A DNA stretch of 64,000 nucleotides. It comes from Bacillota bacterium (GTDB lineage Bacteria > Bacillota > Sulfobacillia > Sulfobacillales > Sulfobacillaceae). Position numbers and translations under genes: made by a program. The stretch covers positions 1 to 64,000 of the forward strand of contig JAJYHT010000061.1 of the NCBI GenBank assembly GCA_021784595.1, read 5' to 3'. The notes below the pieces were generated by a model. It was not told where the DNA came from. It did not search any database and saw only the letters and a program-made list of their open reading frames with translations. The stretch's first letter is position 1. The number at the start of each line of letters is the position of its first letter. Below are positions 8,863 through 16,688 of the stretch, one piece after another.

Positions 8863-9051
8863 TTATAGGCCAAGCGATACGATCGCCAAGCCGACAGCAG
8901 CCATAGCGACCCCCAAAATCCCATAAAACGGAATTGCTTTACCAAATCCTGGCGTTTTATGCTCAAATAGCATCACCACAGCTAGCATGATGCCTAAAAT
9001 AATTAAGATGGTCCCTAGGGACAACACGCCAGACATATTGCCCAACGGCAT
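8863..9051 (-). CDS. small two-helix membrane protein
   Basis: 62 residues, nearly all hydrophobic, with two predicted membrane helices (about 10-30 and 42-61) joined by the polar loop FEHKTPGFGKAIP. It is not recognised as a named family. It follows the mutase gene by 18 bases with a G-rich SD and ends at a strong terminator, so it is cotranscribed with the mutase. No functional link is known. Confidence 0.6.
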   Translation of the reverse strand: MPLGNMSGVLSLGTILIILGIMLAVVMLFEHKTPGFGKAIPFYGILGVAMAAVGLAIVSLGL

Positions 9052-9069
9052 GTTTGGTCACCCCCCCGA

Positions 9070-10704
9070 TTAAAATACCGGACGCTCGCGCCATCCACCG
9101 AACACGTCTTTCATTGATTGTACAATTTCCCCTTCGGTTGCGCCAGCCCGCACCGCTTCAATAATTTCCGGCATGATGGCGGCGTTGGGATCTTGGCATG
9201 CCAACCGTAAGCTATTGAGTCGCGCCTGAACTCGGGCAAGGTCTCGCGATTGCTTAAACTTTCGCAATCGGGCAACCTGCTGCGGCTCGACTTGGGGGTC
9301 GATCTTCAACAAGGGTATGCGGTCAGTCTCTGCTTCCACAAAAGCATTGACTCCGACCATGATTTGTTCGTGATTTTCCAGTTCTTTTTGGTACCGATAC
9401 GACGCTTCCGCAATCTCACGCTGAAAAAACCCGTTTTCAATGCCTTCCAGAACCCCTCCCATTTCGTCAATGCGTTGGAAATAGGCTTCCGCTTCCTCTT
9501 CTAAACGTGTTGTCATCGCCTCTACAAAGTACGAGCCGGCCAATGGGTCAACGGTATTGGCCACGCCCGTTTCATAGGCGATAATTTGTTGTGTTCTGAG
9601 CGCAATCTTTACCGATTTTTCGGTCGGCAACGACAACACTTCGTCCATAGAATTGGTATGCAGAGATTGAGTGCCGCCCAGAACTCCCGCCAACGCTTCG
9701 AACGCCGTTCGCACGATGTTGTTTTCCGGTTGTTGTGCGGTTAAGGAGCAGCCCGCAGTTTGGGTGTGAAACCGCATCATCCACGATCGTGGATTTTTGG
9801 CACCATACTTTTCTTTCAAATGACGGGCCCATATTCGGCGAGCTGCCCGAAACTTAGCAATCTCTTCAAAGAAATCTATATGCGAGTTAAAGAAAAAGGA
9901 TAATCGGGGCGCAAATGCATCCACATCCAGCCCCGCTTTAATGCCAGCCTGCACATACGCAAAGCCATCAGCTAAGGTAAACGCCAATTCCTGCGCAGCG
10001 GTAGCTCCTGCCTCTCGAATGTGATATCCACTGATGCTGATGGAGTTCCATTGCGGCACTTGATGCGTTGCAAAGGTCATCATATCAGTGATGACCCGCA
10101 TGGAGGGGCGGGGCGGAAAGACCCATTCTTTTTGCGCAATGTATTCCTTGAGGATATCGGCCTGCAACGTGCCCCGAATTTTATCCCACGAGACGCCTTG
10201 ACGTTCGGCGGCCACCAAATACATAGCCCATACTATGGGAGCAGGTCCGTTAATGGTCATTGAAGTCGACACTTGGTCCAAAGGAATTTCCGCAAACAAC
10301 TGCTCCATATCCTCAATGGTATCGATCGCCACGCCTTCGCGTCCCACTTCTCCCAAACTGTGGGAATCATCCGAATCAAATCCCATAAGCGTGGGCATGT
10401 CAAAAGCCACCGACAGTCCGGTCTGTCCTTGCTCCAACAAATATTGAAACCGTTGATTGGTCTGTTCGGCAGTGCCAAAGCCGGCAAACTGCCGCATAGT
10501 CCAAAGACGTCCCCGAAACATGTTGGGATGGATTCCACGGGTAAATGGATATTGGCCTGGCTCTCCAATGATGGCATCGCCTACGTCTTCCACTCCATAG
10601 ACCTCGCGCACCGGAATGCCAGACAATGTACGAAATTCCCGATTCCCTTGATATGGATCGGTGTTTCCCTGTATCGGGACGTCCACTTTTCCCTCCGTTG
10701 CCAT
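9070..10704 (-). CDS. B12-dependent acyl-CoA mutase, large subunit (methylmalonyl/isobutyryl-CoA mutase family)
   Basis: A 544-residue TIM-barrel subunit without the C-terminal cobalamin-binding domain (DxHxxG is absent), so it needs a separate small subunit that is not in this window. Substrate-site residues do not match classical methylmalonyl-CoA mutase: the TIRQYAGF motif reads TMRQFAGF (Tyr to Phe) and the next loop reads [13 protein letters not shown] with SLGEVG, as I recall for isobutyryl-CoA mutase. It lacks the Asp of 2-hydroxyisobutyryl-CoA mutase (VAFD rather than TDFD). Isobutyryl-CoA or a related branched substrate is therefore a serious alternative to methylmalonyl-CoA. A cobalamin adenosyltransferase gene is encoded 15 kb away and leucine dehydrogenase close by. 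Confidence 0.85.
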   Translation of the reverse strand: MATEGKVDVPIQGNTDPYQGNREFRTLSGIPVREVYGVEDVGDAIIGEPGQYPFTRGIHPNMFRGRLWTMRQFAGFGTAEQTNQRFQYLLEQGQTGLSVAFDMPTLMGFDSDDSHSLGEVGREGVAIDTIEDMEQLFAEIPLDQVSTSMTINGPAPIVWAMYLVAAERQGVSWDKIRGTLQADILKEYIAQKEWVFPPRPSMRVITDMMTFATHQVPQWNSISISGYHIREAGATAAQELAFTLADGFAYVQAGIKAGLDVDAFAPRLSFFFNSHIDFFEEIAKFRAARRIWARHLKEKYGAKNPRSWMMRFHTQTAGCSLTAQQPENNIVRTAFEALAGVLGGTQSLHTNSMDEVLSLPTEKSVKIALRTQQIIAYETGVANTVDPLAGSYFVEAMTTRLEEEAEAYFQRIDEMGGVLEGIENGFFQREIAEASYRYQKELENHEQIMVGVNAFVEAETDRIPLLKIDPQVEPQQVARLRKFKQSRDLARVQARLNSLRLACQDPNAAIMPEIIEAVRAGATEGEIVQSMKDVFGGWRERPVF

Positions 10705-10774
10705 AGTATGCTCCTTTCTTGATCTCCAGCGACTTTTTCACAATTTCATTATAATGGTTAAGGAGGTGTTTGGG

Positions 10775-11428
10775 GTGGCTCGCAAAATTCCCGCTTATGC
10801 CCACGTGATTAGATACTTGCGCGAATCGCATCAAATGTCTCGGCAACAATTGGCCAGCCGCCTAGCTGTTCAAGATTATTACATTGGCTACATGGAAGAC
10901 GGCTACCGCTTCCCTCGACCGCGCCAAGTGCAAATGTTGTCACACATTTTTCATTGGTCTCCCTTCGAGTTGGCGCTCATGGCCGATGTAGAGATCCCGT
11001 ATCCCGATTGGCCCGGCCTGGATGACCTCGATGCTTGGCTGAACTTAGCCCATCAGTGGATCGGCATCGGCGATGTCATTCACCGTTATACCTTTGCCAA
11101 AACGCTGTATATTCATCCCAATTGGTTGGAAGACTTGTACCAGATTTCGCCCGAATTGCGACAAACAGTAACAGAATATGGATTTATCGCTGTCTATGGG
11201 TTGGTCCGCGACCGTTGGCATGCCCTGTCGGTCCCCTCTACACGGGAGAGGCTGCCCCAGAGTCTAGATGACATTCTCCAAGCCTTCATGAACGATCCCG
11301 CCAAAGGGGCTGCAATCCAAGAGGAATCCATGCCCAAGTGGTGGTACGGACTGACTGCCCGACAAAAAGCTGCTGTACAAACTATCGCCGTAACGCTAGC
11401 TCATGACCCAGGGCTCCCCCTTGACTAG
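10775..11428 (+). CDS. XRE-family DNA-binding regulator
   Basis: About 217 residues. The N-terminal 65 residues form a lambda-repressor-type helix-turn-helix (VIRYLRESHQMSRQQLASRL, then YIGYMEDGYRFPRPRQ). The remaining 150 residues are not recognised and could sense a ligand. Start GTG 10775 follows SD AAGGAGG; the frame opens further upstream (ATG 10754) but the SD lies after it. It is divergent from the acyl-CoA mutase gene and convergent with leucine dehydrogenase, so it may control the mutase (inference). A palindromic ATTATAAT (10749-10756, -10-like on both strands) lies between the divergent genes. Confidence 0.75.
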   Translation: MARKIPAYAHVIRYLRESHQMSRQQLASRLAVQDYYIGYMEDGYRFPRPRQVQMLSHIFHWSPFELALMADVEIPYPDWPGLDDLDAWLNLAHQWIGIGDVIHRYTFAKTLYIHPNWLEDLYQISPELRQTVTEYGFIAVYGLVRDRWHALSVPSTRERLPQSLDDILQAFMNDPAKGAAIQEESMPKWWYGLTARQKAAVQTIAVTLAHDPGLPLD

Positions 11429-12498
11429 GGAGCCTTGGTATAGATACGGTGAATGGCGTGATATAGGGCGATCCGCTCCTCGACCATGTGCATTGCAACG
11501 GTGGCTGTTGATTGATGAGTAGCCTCCGCTTGATGAAACACCGTAAGTAATAAATCGTAAATATTGTCTACTTGATGGTGAACCCTCTCGCTGCGATAAC
11601 CTTGGATTTCATCAGCCACCTGAATCAACCCACCAGCATTGGCAATAAAATCAGGAGCATATGTAATACCCCGTTCTTGGAGGCGATCTCCAAACGACGG
11701 GTCTTTTAATTGATTGTTGGCCGAACCGGCCACAATTTGACATTGCAGCTTGTCGATTGTTTCCTCATTAATGACATTTCCCAATGCGCAAGGTGCCAGT
11801 ACATCGCAAGGAGTCTCCAAAATGGCCCAAGGATCAGCGGGCTCAATGCCCAGTTCCGAGACGATTTTTCCGACCAATTGCGGATTAATATCGGCTGCCA
11901 CCACCACACCGCCTTCTTGCAAAGCACGTTTAGCTACGTGGTAGCCCACCTTTCCCAAGCCCTGAATCGCAATCTTGCGGCCCTCCAGGCTGGTATTGCC
12001 AAACCGATACATCAAAGCCGCGTGAATCGCGTTGATAACGCCTTCTGCCGTAATGTCTCCGGTATCGCCCGCTCCGCCATAAGCTTTAGGAAGCCCTACC
12101 AGATGCTTGGTTTCTCTCAAAGAATAAACAAAATCATCTCCCGTGGTGCCCACATCCTCGCCCGTAGAGAAACGTCCGTTAAGCGTCTCAATAAAGCGTC
12201 CCAAAGCTCGAAACAACGCTTCTGACTTTGCCTGGGCAGGGTCCGCAATCATCACCGCCTTGCCGCCGCCGTAGTCTAATCCTGCCACTGCCGCCTTGTA
12301 GGTCATGCCTTCAGACAACCGCAACACATCTTCCAATGCGGCATCTTCTGTGCTATAAGGCCACATCCGGCAGCCACCTAGAGCCGGTCCCAGAGTAGTG
12401 TCGTGAATGGCAATAATGGCTTTAAGACCCGATGCTTTGTCATAATTGAAAATTATCTGCTCGTGCCCACGTCTTTCCATCTCCTTGAAGATTTCCAT
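11425..12498 (-). CDS. bcd: leucine dehydrogenase (branched-chain amino acid dehydrogenase)
   Basis: NAD-dependent oxidative deaminase of Leu, Val and Ile to 2-oxo acids. 357 residues. Catalytic Lys80 sits in GLDYGGGKAVM, substrate-site GGCRMW is at 41-46, and the dinucleotide motif is GLGKVGYHVAK. Start ATG 12498 (MEIFKEM) is chosen because it matches Bacillus leucine dehydrogenases; the frame extends 20 residues further to 12558 without family support. It converges with the XRE gene with 4 bases of overlap. Together with the nearby mutase it suggests a route for branched-chain carbon, for example valine to isobutyryl-CoA to butyryl-CoA (inference). Confidence 0.9.
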   Translation of the reverse strand: MEIFKEMERRGHEQIIFNYDKASGLKAIIAIHDTTLGPALGGCRMWPYSTEDAALEDVLRLSEGMTYKAAVAGLDYGGGKAVMIADPAQAKSEALFRALGRFIETLNGRFSTGEDVGTTGDDFVYSLRETKHLVGLPKAYGGAGDTGDITAEGVINAIHAALMYRFGNTSLEGRKIAIQGLGKVGYHVAKRALQEGGVVVAADINPQLVGKIVSELGIEPADPWAILETPCDVLAPCALGNVINEETIDKLQCQIVAGSANNQLKDPSFGDRLQERGITYAPDFIANAGGLIQVADEIQGYRSERVHHQVDNIYDLLLTVFHQAEATHQSTATVAMHMVEERIALYHAIHRIYTKAP

Positions 12499-12580
12499 CG
12501 TCGGTGCTTCACCGCCCTTGACTATTGTCGTCTTCCTCTCGATGTCGCGTACGATCATCGTCGCTCAACTTTCGCTTATA

Positions 12581-13426
12581 TTATAGCCGACGACTATCAA
12601 CTTTCCCATGCTCGCCTTTCCCTAATGGAGAACGCCCTGTGTTTGCCGATGCGACCTCGCTTCCGGCCCAAAATGCCGCACTGTCACCCATCCCAGGCAC
12701 GGGAGAAATATAGCCGCCATCGCGCTGCGGCGGCAAGACCTTTGGCCATGCGGGATCAGTTTGTGCAACGGTCGCGGGACGCAAGACTCCTACTGGCGTT
12801 TGTTGTGCTCCTTGGCCCATGGGATTGTCTCGCAAGAGTTCTTCCACCAGTTCTCGAGAAATGCCCTTAGACCAAGCCAACACCTCGCTGCCGACATCGT
12901 TTACATCGACCACGGCTGCCCCTGCACCCAGTTTTTTACTCAGACTGTCGACTAGTGACTGCGCTTTAGCAGGCGCCAACACAATATATTGGTTGAAAGG
13001 GGGGATGGTGGTAGGCCCTGGTCCATCAATAGCCGCCACCTGACGACCCGCCACTCGGTAAAAGTCCCCCGAACGCCCTAATATCCGATCGATAGCACCC
13101 ACTGTAGCCGCCAACAAAATACGTCCCAATCCCACTTCGCGGATAGCCATTTCCATTGTTTCTGCGCGGCGCAGGCCCATGCCGTAACCCAACTGACGGA
13201 CATGGCGCGAGAGAACTCGGGCAATAGGCCTAGGTTTGATACTTTTTAATAAAATAGCGCGTCCTTCCGCTATCGCAACAATTTTTTCCCCAAGTACCAC
13301 AATGTCGCCCGCTGCTACCCGACCTTCCAAGTAGGGCAAGAGGGTGTGATCCAATCGTTCACCCGCACGCACTAAATGCGTGCGCAACACATAGCGTTGA
13401 TATCGTTGAGCCCCAATTTCCCGCAT
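12581..13426 (-). CDS. coenzyme F420-0:L-glutamate ligase-like protein
   Basis: About 281 residues resembling CofE-type gamma-glutamyl ligases found in many Firmicutes: the segments THLVRAGERL, GDIVVLGEKIVAIAEG, GPGPTTIPPFNQYIVLAPA and DVNDVGSEVLAWS follow that family. CofE adds glutamate to F420-0, but stand-alone homologues exist in species without F420, and no other F420 genes are in the window, so the real substrate is open. The start is uncertain: ATG 13426 is closest to the conserved region; GTG 13453 and an ATG at 13672 are in frame upstream. The C-terminal 70 residues are low-complexity and unconserved-looking. Confidence 0.65.
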   Translation of the reverse strand: MREIGAQRYQRYVLRTHLVRAGERLDHTLLPYLEGRVAAGDIVVLGEKIVAIAEGRAILLKSIKPRPIARVLSRHVRQLGYGMGLRRAETMEMAIREVGLGRILLAATVGAIDRILGRSGDFYRVAGRQVAAIDGPGPTTIPPFNQYIVLAPAKAQSLVDSLSKKLGAGAAVVDVNDVGSEVLAWSKGISRELVEELLRDNPMGQGAQQTPVGVLRPATVAQTDPAWPKVLPPQRDGGYISPVPGMGDSAAFWAGSEVASANTGRSPLGKGEHGKVDSRRL

Positions 13427-13689
13427 TGGTTTCTCAATCCATGTTCCCACACCGTTCTGTGTCGAACCAATTTCCGGGTTAGATGGCTTTCCTATCAAAA
13501 GGCGGCACCCCTTTAAAGTCGATTTTTTGACCCCGTTACTGCGTTGCTCCCGGTAGTACTGTACGGTATGCTGAGCCCCTGCTCGTGCTACCTGAAGTTT
13601 AGCGGAACCTCTTGGCACGATTGGGTAATCTCGGAAAGAAAACTGGACCCTGGGTTTTTTAAATTGAACCACCCCACGCCGTCATTGGA

Positions 13690-14300
13690 GAGTTCTACTA
13701 TCGCTGGAAAAGAAGCGGCATAGCTTCGCGCTGGACCCGTCCAATGGCCCCCGAGGCGGCGTGGGGGCATTTTTTGACCCCGCTTCAATTTCAGTCGACG
13801 TCCCGATGACCGGCGTAGAGTGCCGTGTCGATGCCGCGTTTCGGGATGCAATCGCCGTAGAAAGGCGTAAAAGGTACCCACGGCCGGCACGTCGGTCGGG
13901 CGATTCCATCCCCAGAGGCGGCAGAGCCATACGGATTGGCAGGCCATCGCGACGCCATCCACCAAACTGGGGATTTGCCGGACGGTGATGAGCCCCAACG
14001 CGCGGCGTAGTTGAAAAGTAAGCGTCCTGCTGTATGGGTTCCGGCTCCAGCCCTTCCTGCCGGAGGTCAGCGTGGCCCCGCCCATCATGGCGCCCGTCGC
14101 CAACGCGGTGGTTCATCGCCAGTACGGCACGGCGCCGCTTAGGGCCAAATTCGGATTGCGCAGCACGATCCGAGGATTTACTTCGCGGTGTGAATCATGC
14201 AGTTTCGGGGGCGTTAGGCCTCAACCATCGTTGTGACCCACGATAAGCAGTGGCCGCACCACCGAGCCGTCGTCTGCCGGCTCCAACCGGCGGGGGATCG
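13690..14300 (-). pseudogene. decayed transposase, N-terminal part
   Basis: Read on the minus strand, one frame gives KLHDSHREVNPRIVLRNPNL, LTFQLRRALGLITVRQ and PTDVPAVGTFYAFLRRL followed by a basic stretch, which looks like the N-terminal third of a DDE transposase as found in Firmicute insertion sequences. At least two in-frame stops (near 14118 and 14221) break it, and the catalytic part is missing. GC content is visibly higher than in neighbouring genes. No terminal inverted repeats were found. The family name is not certain, as this rests on recalled similarity. Confidence 0.5.
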
Positions 14301-14682
14301 CACGCCGTCGAGTGCGGACCTCACATTCCAACTGCAGATGGCACACAGCCATGCATACATTCTATGGTTGCTTGTCTGGTCTAGGATTGACATCTTTGTT
14401 CACGGTATGGGAGCGGGTTTTAACTCGCAAGCTCTTTTCAACACGTTTCACGCTTGTACCCCCGAATTCATGATATGGAATCATATCAGGGTTGTCAGGG
14501 CCAGCGAAAAATTTGCCGCAGAGGTGCCCTATGTTTTTGCACCAAGCCCGACAGTGACATGTACATGGCAATTCAAGCGCCATTTATTGCAATTCAACCG
14601 GGAATCGTGGCGCCATCATCAATGTTGGCAATAATGAAAGCAATCCACCGCACCTTAACCACTTTGAGACAGGAGGCCCCAT
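14301..14682. other. upstream region of the propionyl-CoA synthase-like operon
   Basis: About 380 bases without a gene. The SD of the first operon gene (AGGAGG) is at 14671-14676. A TTGACA occurs at 14387-14392 but lacks a -10 at the right distance. No convincing promoter, repeat or RNA structure was identified, so the operon's control site remains unassigned. Confidence 0.35.
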
Positions 14683-15501
14683 ATGGAATCTCCCATGGTG
14701 ACTGCGACCATTAATCCCCAACAATTGCTGAAAGATCAGGTAACCATCATTACGGGCGGCAACGGCGGATTGGGTCGCGCTATGGCCTTTAAATTTGCTG
14801 AAGCCGGCGCTCATCTAGTCCTGGCCGCCACCAACCGCCATACATTAGAACAAGCTCGCCAAGATCTTGAGCTTTCAGGCACAACATCGCTGGCGATTTC
14901 GTGTGATGTCAGCTCACCTATGGATATACAACGGTTAGTGGACATGACCATGGAACAATTTGGGAGAATAGACATTCTCGTCAATAACGCCGGGATTTCT
15001 GGCCCTACCAAGGCGGTTACGGAAATCAGCCTTGCAGAATGGAACCATACCATGGATGTCAACTTGACCGGAGCCTTTCTTGCCTCCCAAGCCGTATTGC
15101 CCTCAATGATTTCACAGGGCAAAGGTCATATCATCAACATTTCGTCAATCTTTGGCAAAAGAGGATATCCCTATCGCAGTGCCTATGCGGCAAGCAAATG
15201 GGCACTCATTGGGTTTACTCAAACACTGGCTTTAGAAGTCGGTAAACACAATGTCCGTGTCAACGCCATCTGCCCGGGCCCTTTAAAAGGGGATCGCATC
15301 GAACGTGTGTGGCAGGAGCGAGCCCGCGTGCGCAACATCCCATGGCAGGCTATTGAGGAAAAAATGGTGCGCATGGCTGCATTGCGACGTATTCCCGAAT
15401 TAGAGGAAGCCGCCAATGTGGCATTGTTTTTAGCCTCTGCCCAATCCTCCGCCATGACTGGACAGGCGCTCAATGTGTCGGCAGGAACGGAAATGCGATA
15501 G
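14683..15501 (+). CDS. short-chain dehydrogenase/reductase
   Basis: A 272-residue classical SDR with all key residues: cofactor motif TGGNGGLG, NNAG, catalytic Ser in NISSIFG and YAASK. Absence of a basic residue right after the glycine loop and the later ATNRH segment leaves NADH or NADPH open. ATG 14683 is preceded by AGGAGG at 7 bases. It is first in a three-gene operon, 14 bases before the iron-type alcohol dehydrogenase. Context suggests oxidation or reduction of a short hydroxy acid or aldehyde feeding the fusion enzyme, for example 3-hydroxypropionate/malonate semialdehyde (inference). Confidence 0.82.
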   Translation: MESPMVTATINPQQLLKDQVTIITGGNGGLGRAMAFKFAEAGAHLVLAATNRHTLEQARQDLELSGTTSLAISCDVSSPMDIQRLVDMTMEQFGRIDILVNNAGISGPTKAVTEISLAEWNHTMDVNLTGAFLASQAVLPSMISQGKGHIINISSIFGKRGYPYRSAYAASKWALIGFTQTLALEVGKHNVRVNAICPGPLKGDRIERVWQERARVRNIPWQAIEEKMVRMAALRRIPELEEAANVALFLASAQSSAMTGQALNVSAGTEMR

Positions 15502-15515
15502 CAAGGAGGACTGCA

Positions 15516-16661
15516 ATGGCAATCACAACCCGCACACTGGGCTACCCTCTACGTGTAATGCATGCGCATGGACACTTGTCCGAGGCCCTTTTAGACTTGG
15601 CTGTTGAGATGGGACCCCGCCCCCTTATTCTCTATGGGCAGTCCCAGTCTGAAGTTGCAGCCCATATCCATACCTTATTCGACAACGCCAAGCTGCTTGC
15701 CTATCCCGGAGGAGAACCCGATTTAGCTACTCTTTTGGAGTTGGCAAGCTATCCAGCGAATCCCACCGCTATCCTTGCGATCGGCGGCGGATCAGTCCTA
15801 GACAGCGCAAAACTGCTAGGTGTCTTGTGGCCCCTGCGCGGCCAAGGAATTGGGTTGAAAGAAGTCTTGGCAAGTCCGGCTCTTATCACCGCGGCACTTC
15901 CCGTCATCGCGGTCCCCACTACAGCCGGGACGGGTTCAGAAGTGACGCCGTATTTGACAATTACCATTTCTCACGACACCACCAACGCAGAAAAACGCCT
16001 CTTAACCAGTCGATATTTGGTTCCACAAATTGCTGTGCTTGATGCGACATTAACCCTAAACCTGCCCCAGGACGTGACACGAAACACCGGCATAGACGCT
16101 TTTACCCATGCATTGGAGGCTTTTTTGTCCACCAAGTCCAGCCCCTGGTCGGACCCTTGGTCGGTGGCCGCTATGTCCCAACTATGGCAAATGTTGCCCG
16201 TAGTCCTCCGCGAACCCTCCAATATCGCTGCCCGCCAAACTGTAATGGAAGCGGCGACCATGGCTGGATTTGCCTTTGCCCATGCCTCCGTCGCTTTGGT
16301 ACATGGAATGTCCAGACCTTTAGGCGCTTGGTTTCATTTACCGCATGGGTACGCTAACGCCATTTTGCTCCCGGCTGTAATGCGGTTCAGTCTGCCGCAT
16401 TTAACAGCGGAGCGAGAACAAATGCTTCGCGATGCGTTGCTGTTGGCGCCCGCGGTGTCCTTGGCGGATGCCATTGAACAGTGGCTGAAAGAGATGAAAG
16501 TCGCTCCCTGGCCCGTGCAACATGAGGTGCGCAACCATCTCATGGAAAAGGCTCCCGCAATGGCACGCCAAGCTCTTTCCAGCGGAAGTCCCGCCAATAA
16601 TCCCAAAGTCCCTGACATTGACATGATCGTGCGCCTCTACCAATCATTAGCCCGTGTTTAA
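15516..16661 (+). CDS. iron-containing (group III) alcohol dehydrogenase
   Basis: 381 residues. The metal ligands of the family are all present: Asp194, His198, His263 and His277 (GIDAFTHALEAF, LVHGMSRPLG, HLPHGYAN), as is the NAD-binding GGGSVLD at 90-96 and PTTAGTGSE. Members reduce aldehydes or oxidise alcohols such as 1,3-propanediol, 4-hydroxybutyrate or 3-hydroxypropionate. SD AAGGAGG lies 8 bases before the ATG. It ends 27 bases before the large fusion gene. A role in making or consuming 3-hydroxypropionate is the simplest reading of the context, not shown by the sequence itself. Confidence 0.85.
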   Translation: MAITTRTLGYPLRVMHAHGHLSEALLDLAVEMGPRPLILYGQSQSEVAAHIHTLFDNAKLLAYPGGEPDLATLLELASYPANPTAILAIGGGSVLDSAKLLGVLWPLRGQGIGLKEVLASPALITAALPVIAVPTTAGTGSEVTPYLTITISHDTTNAEKRLLTSRYLVPQIAVLDATLTLNLPQDVTRNTGIDAFTHALEAFLSTKSSPWSDPWSVAAMSQLWQMLPVVLREPSNIAARQTVMEAATMAGFAFAHASVALVHGMSRPLGAWFHLPHGYANAILLPAVMRFSLPHLTAEREQMLRDALLLAPAVSLADAIEQWLKEMKVAPWPVQHEVRNHLMEKAPAMARQALSSGSPANNPKVPDIDMIVRLYQSLARV

Positions 16662-16688
16662 TATCAGTGATTCAAGGAGGCTTCATTG

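Noticed and set aside
9070-10704. Annotation as 2-hydroxyisobutyryl-CoA mutase
   Set aside because: The characteristic Asp (TDFD) and Ile (RQIAGF) are absent; the protein has VAFD and RQFAGF.
13682-14116. 144-residue open frame on the minus strand in the transposase remnant
   Set aside because: It is out of frame with the transposase-like reading, is rich in His/Arg/Gly as expected for GC-rich shadow frames, and has no family.
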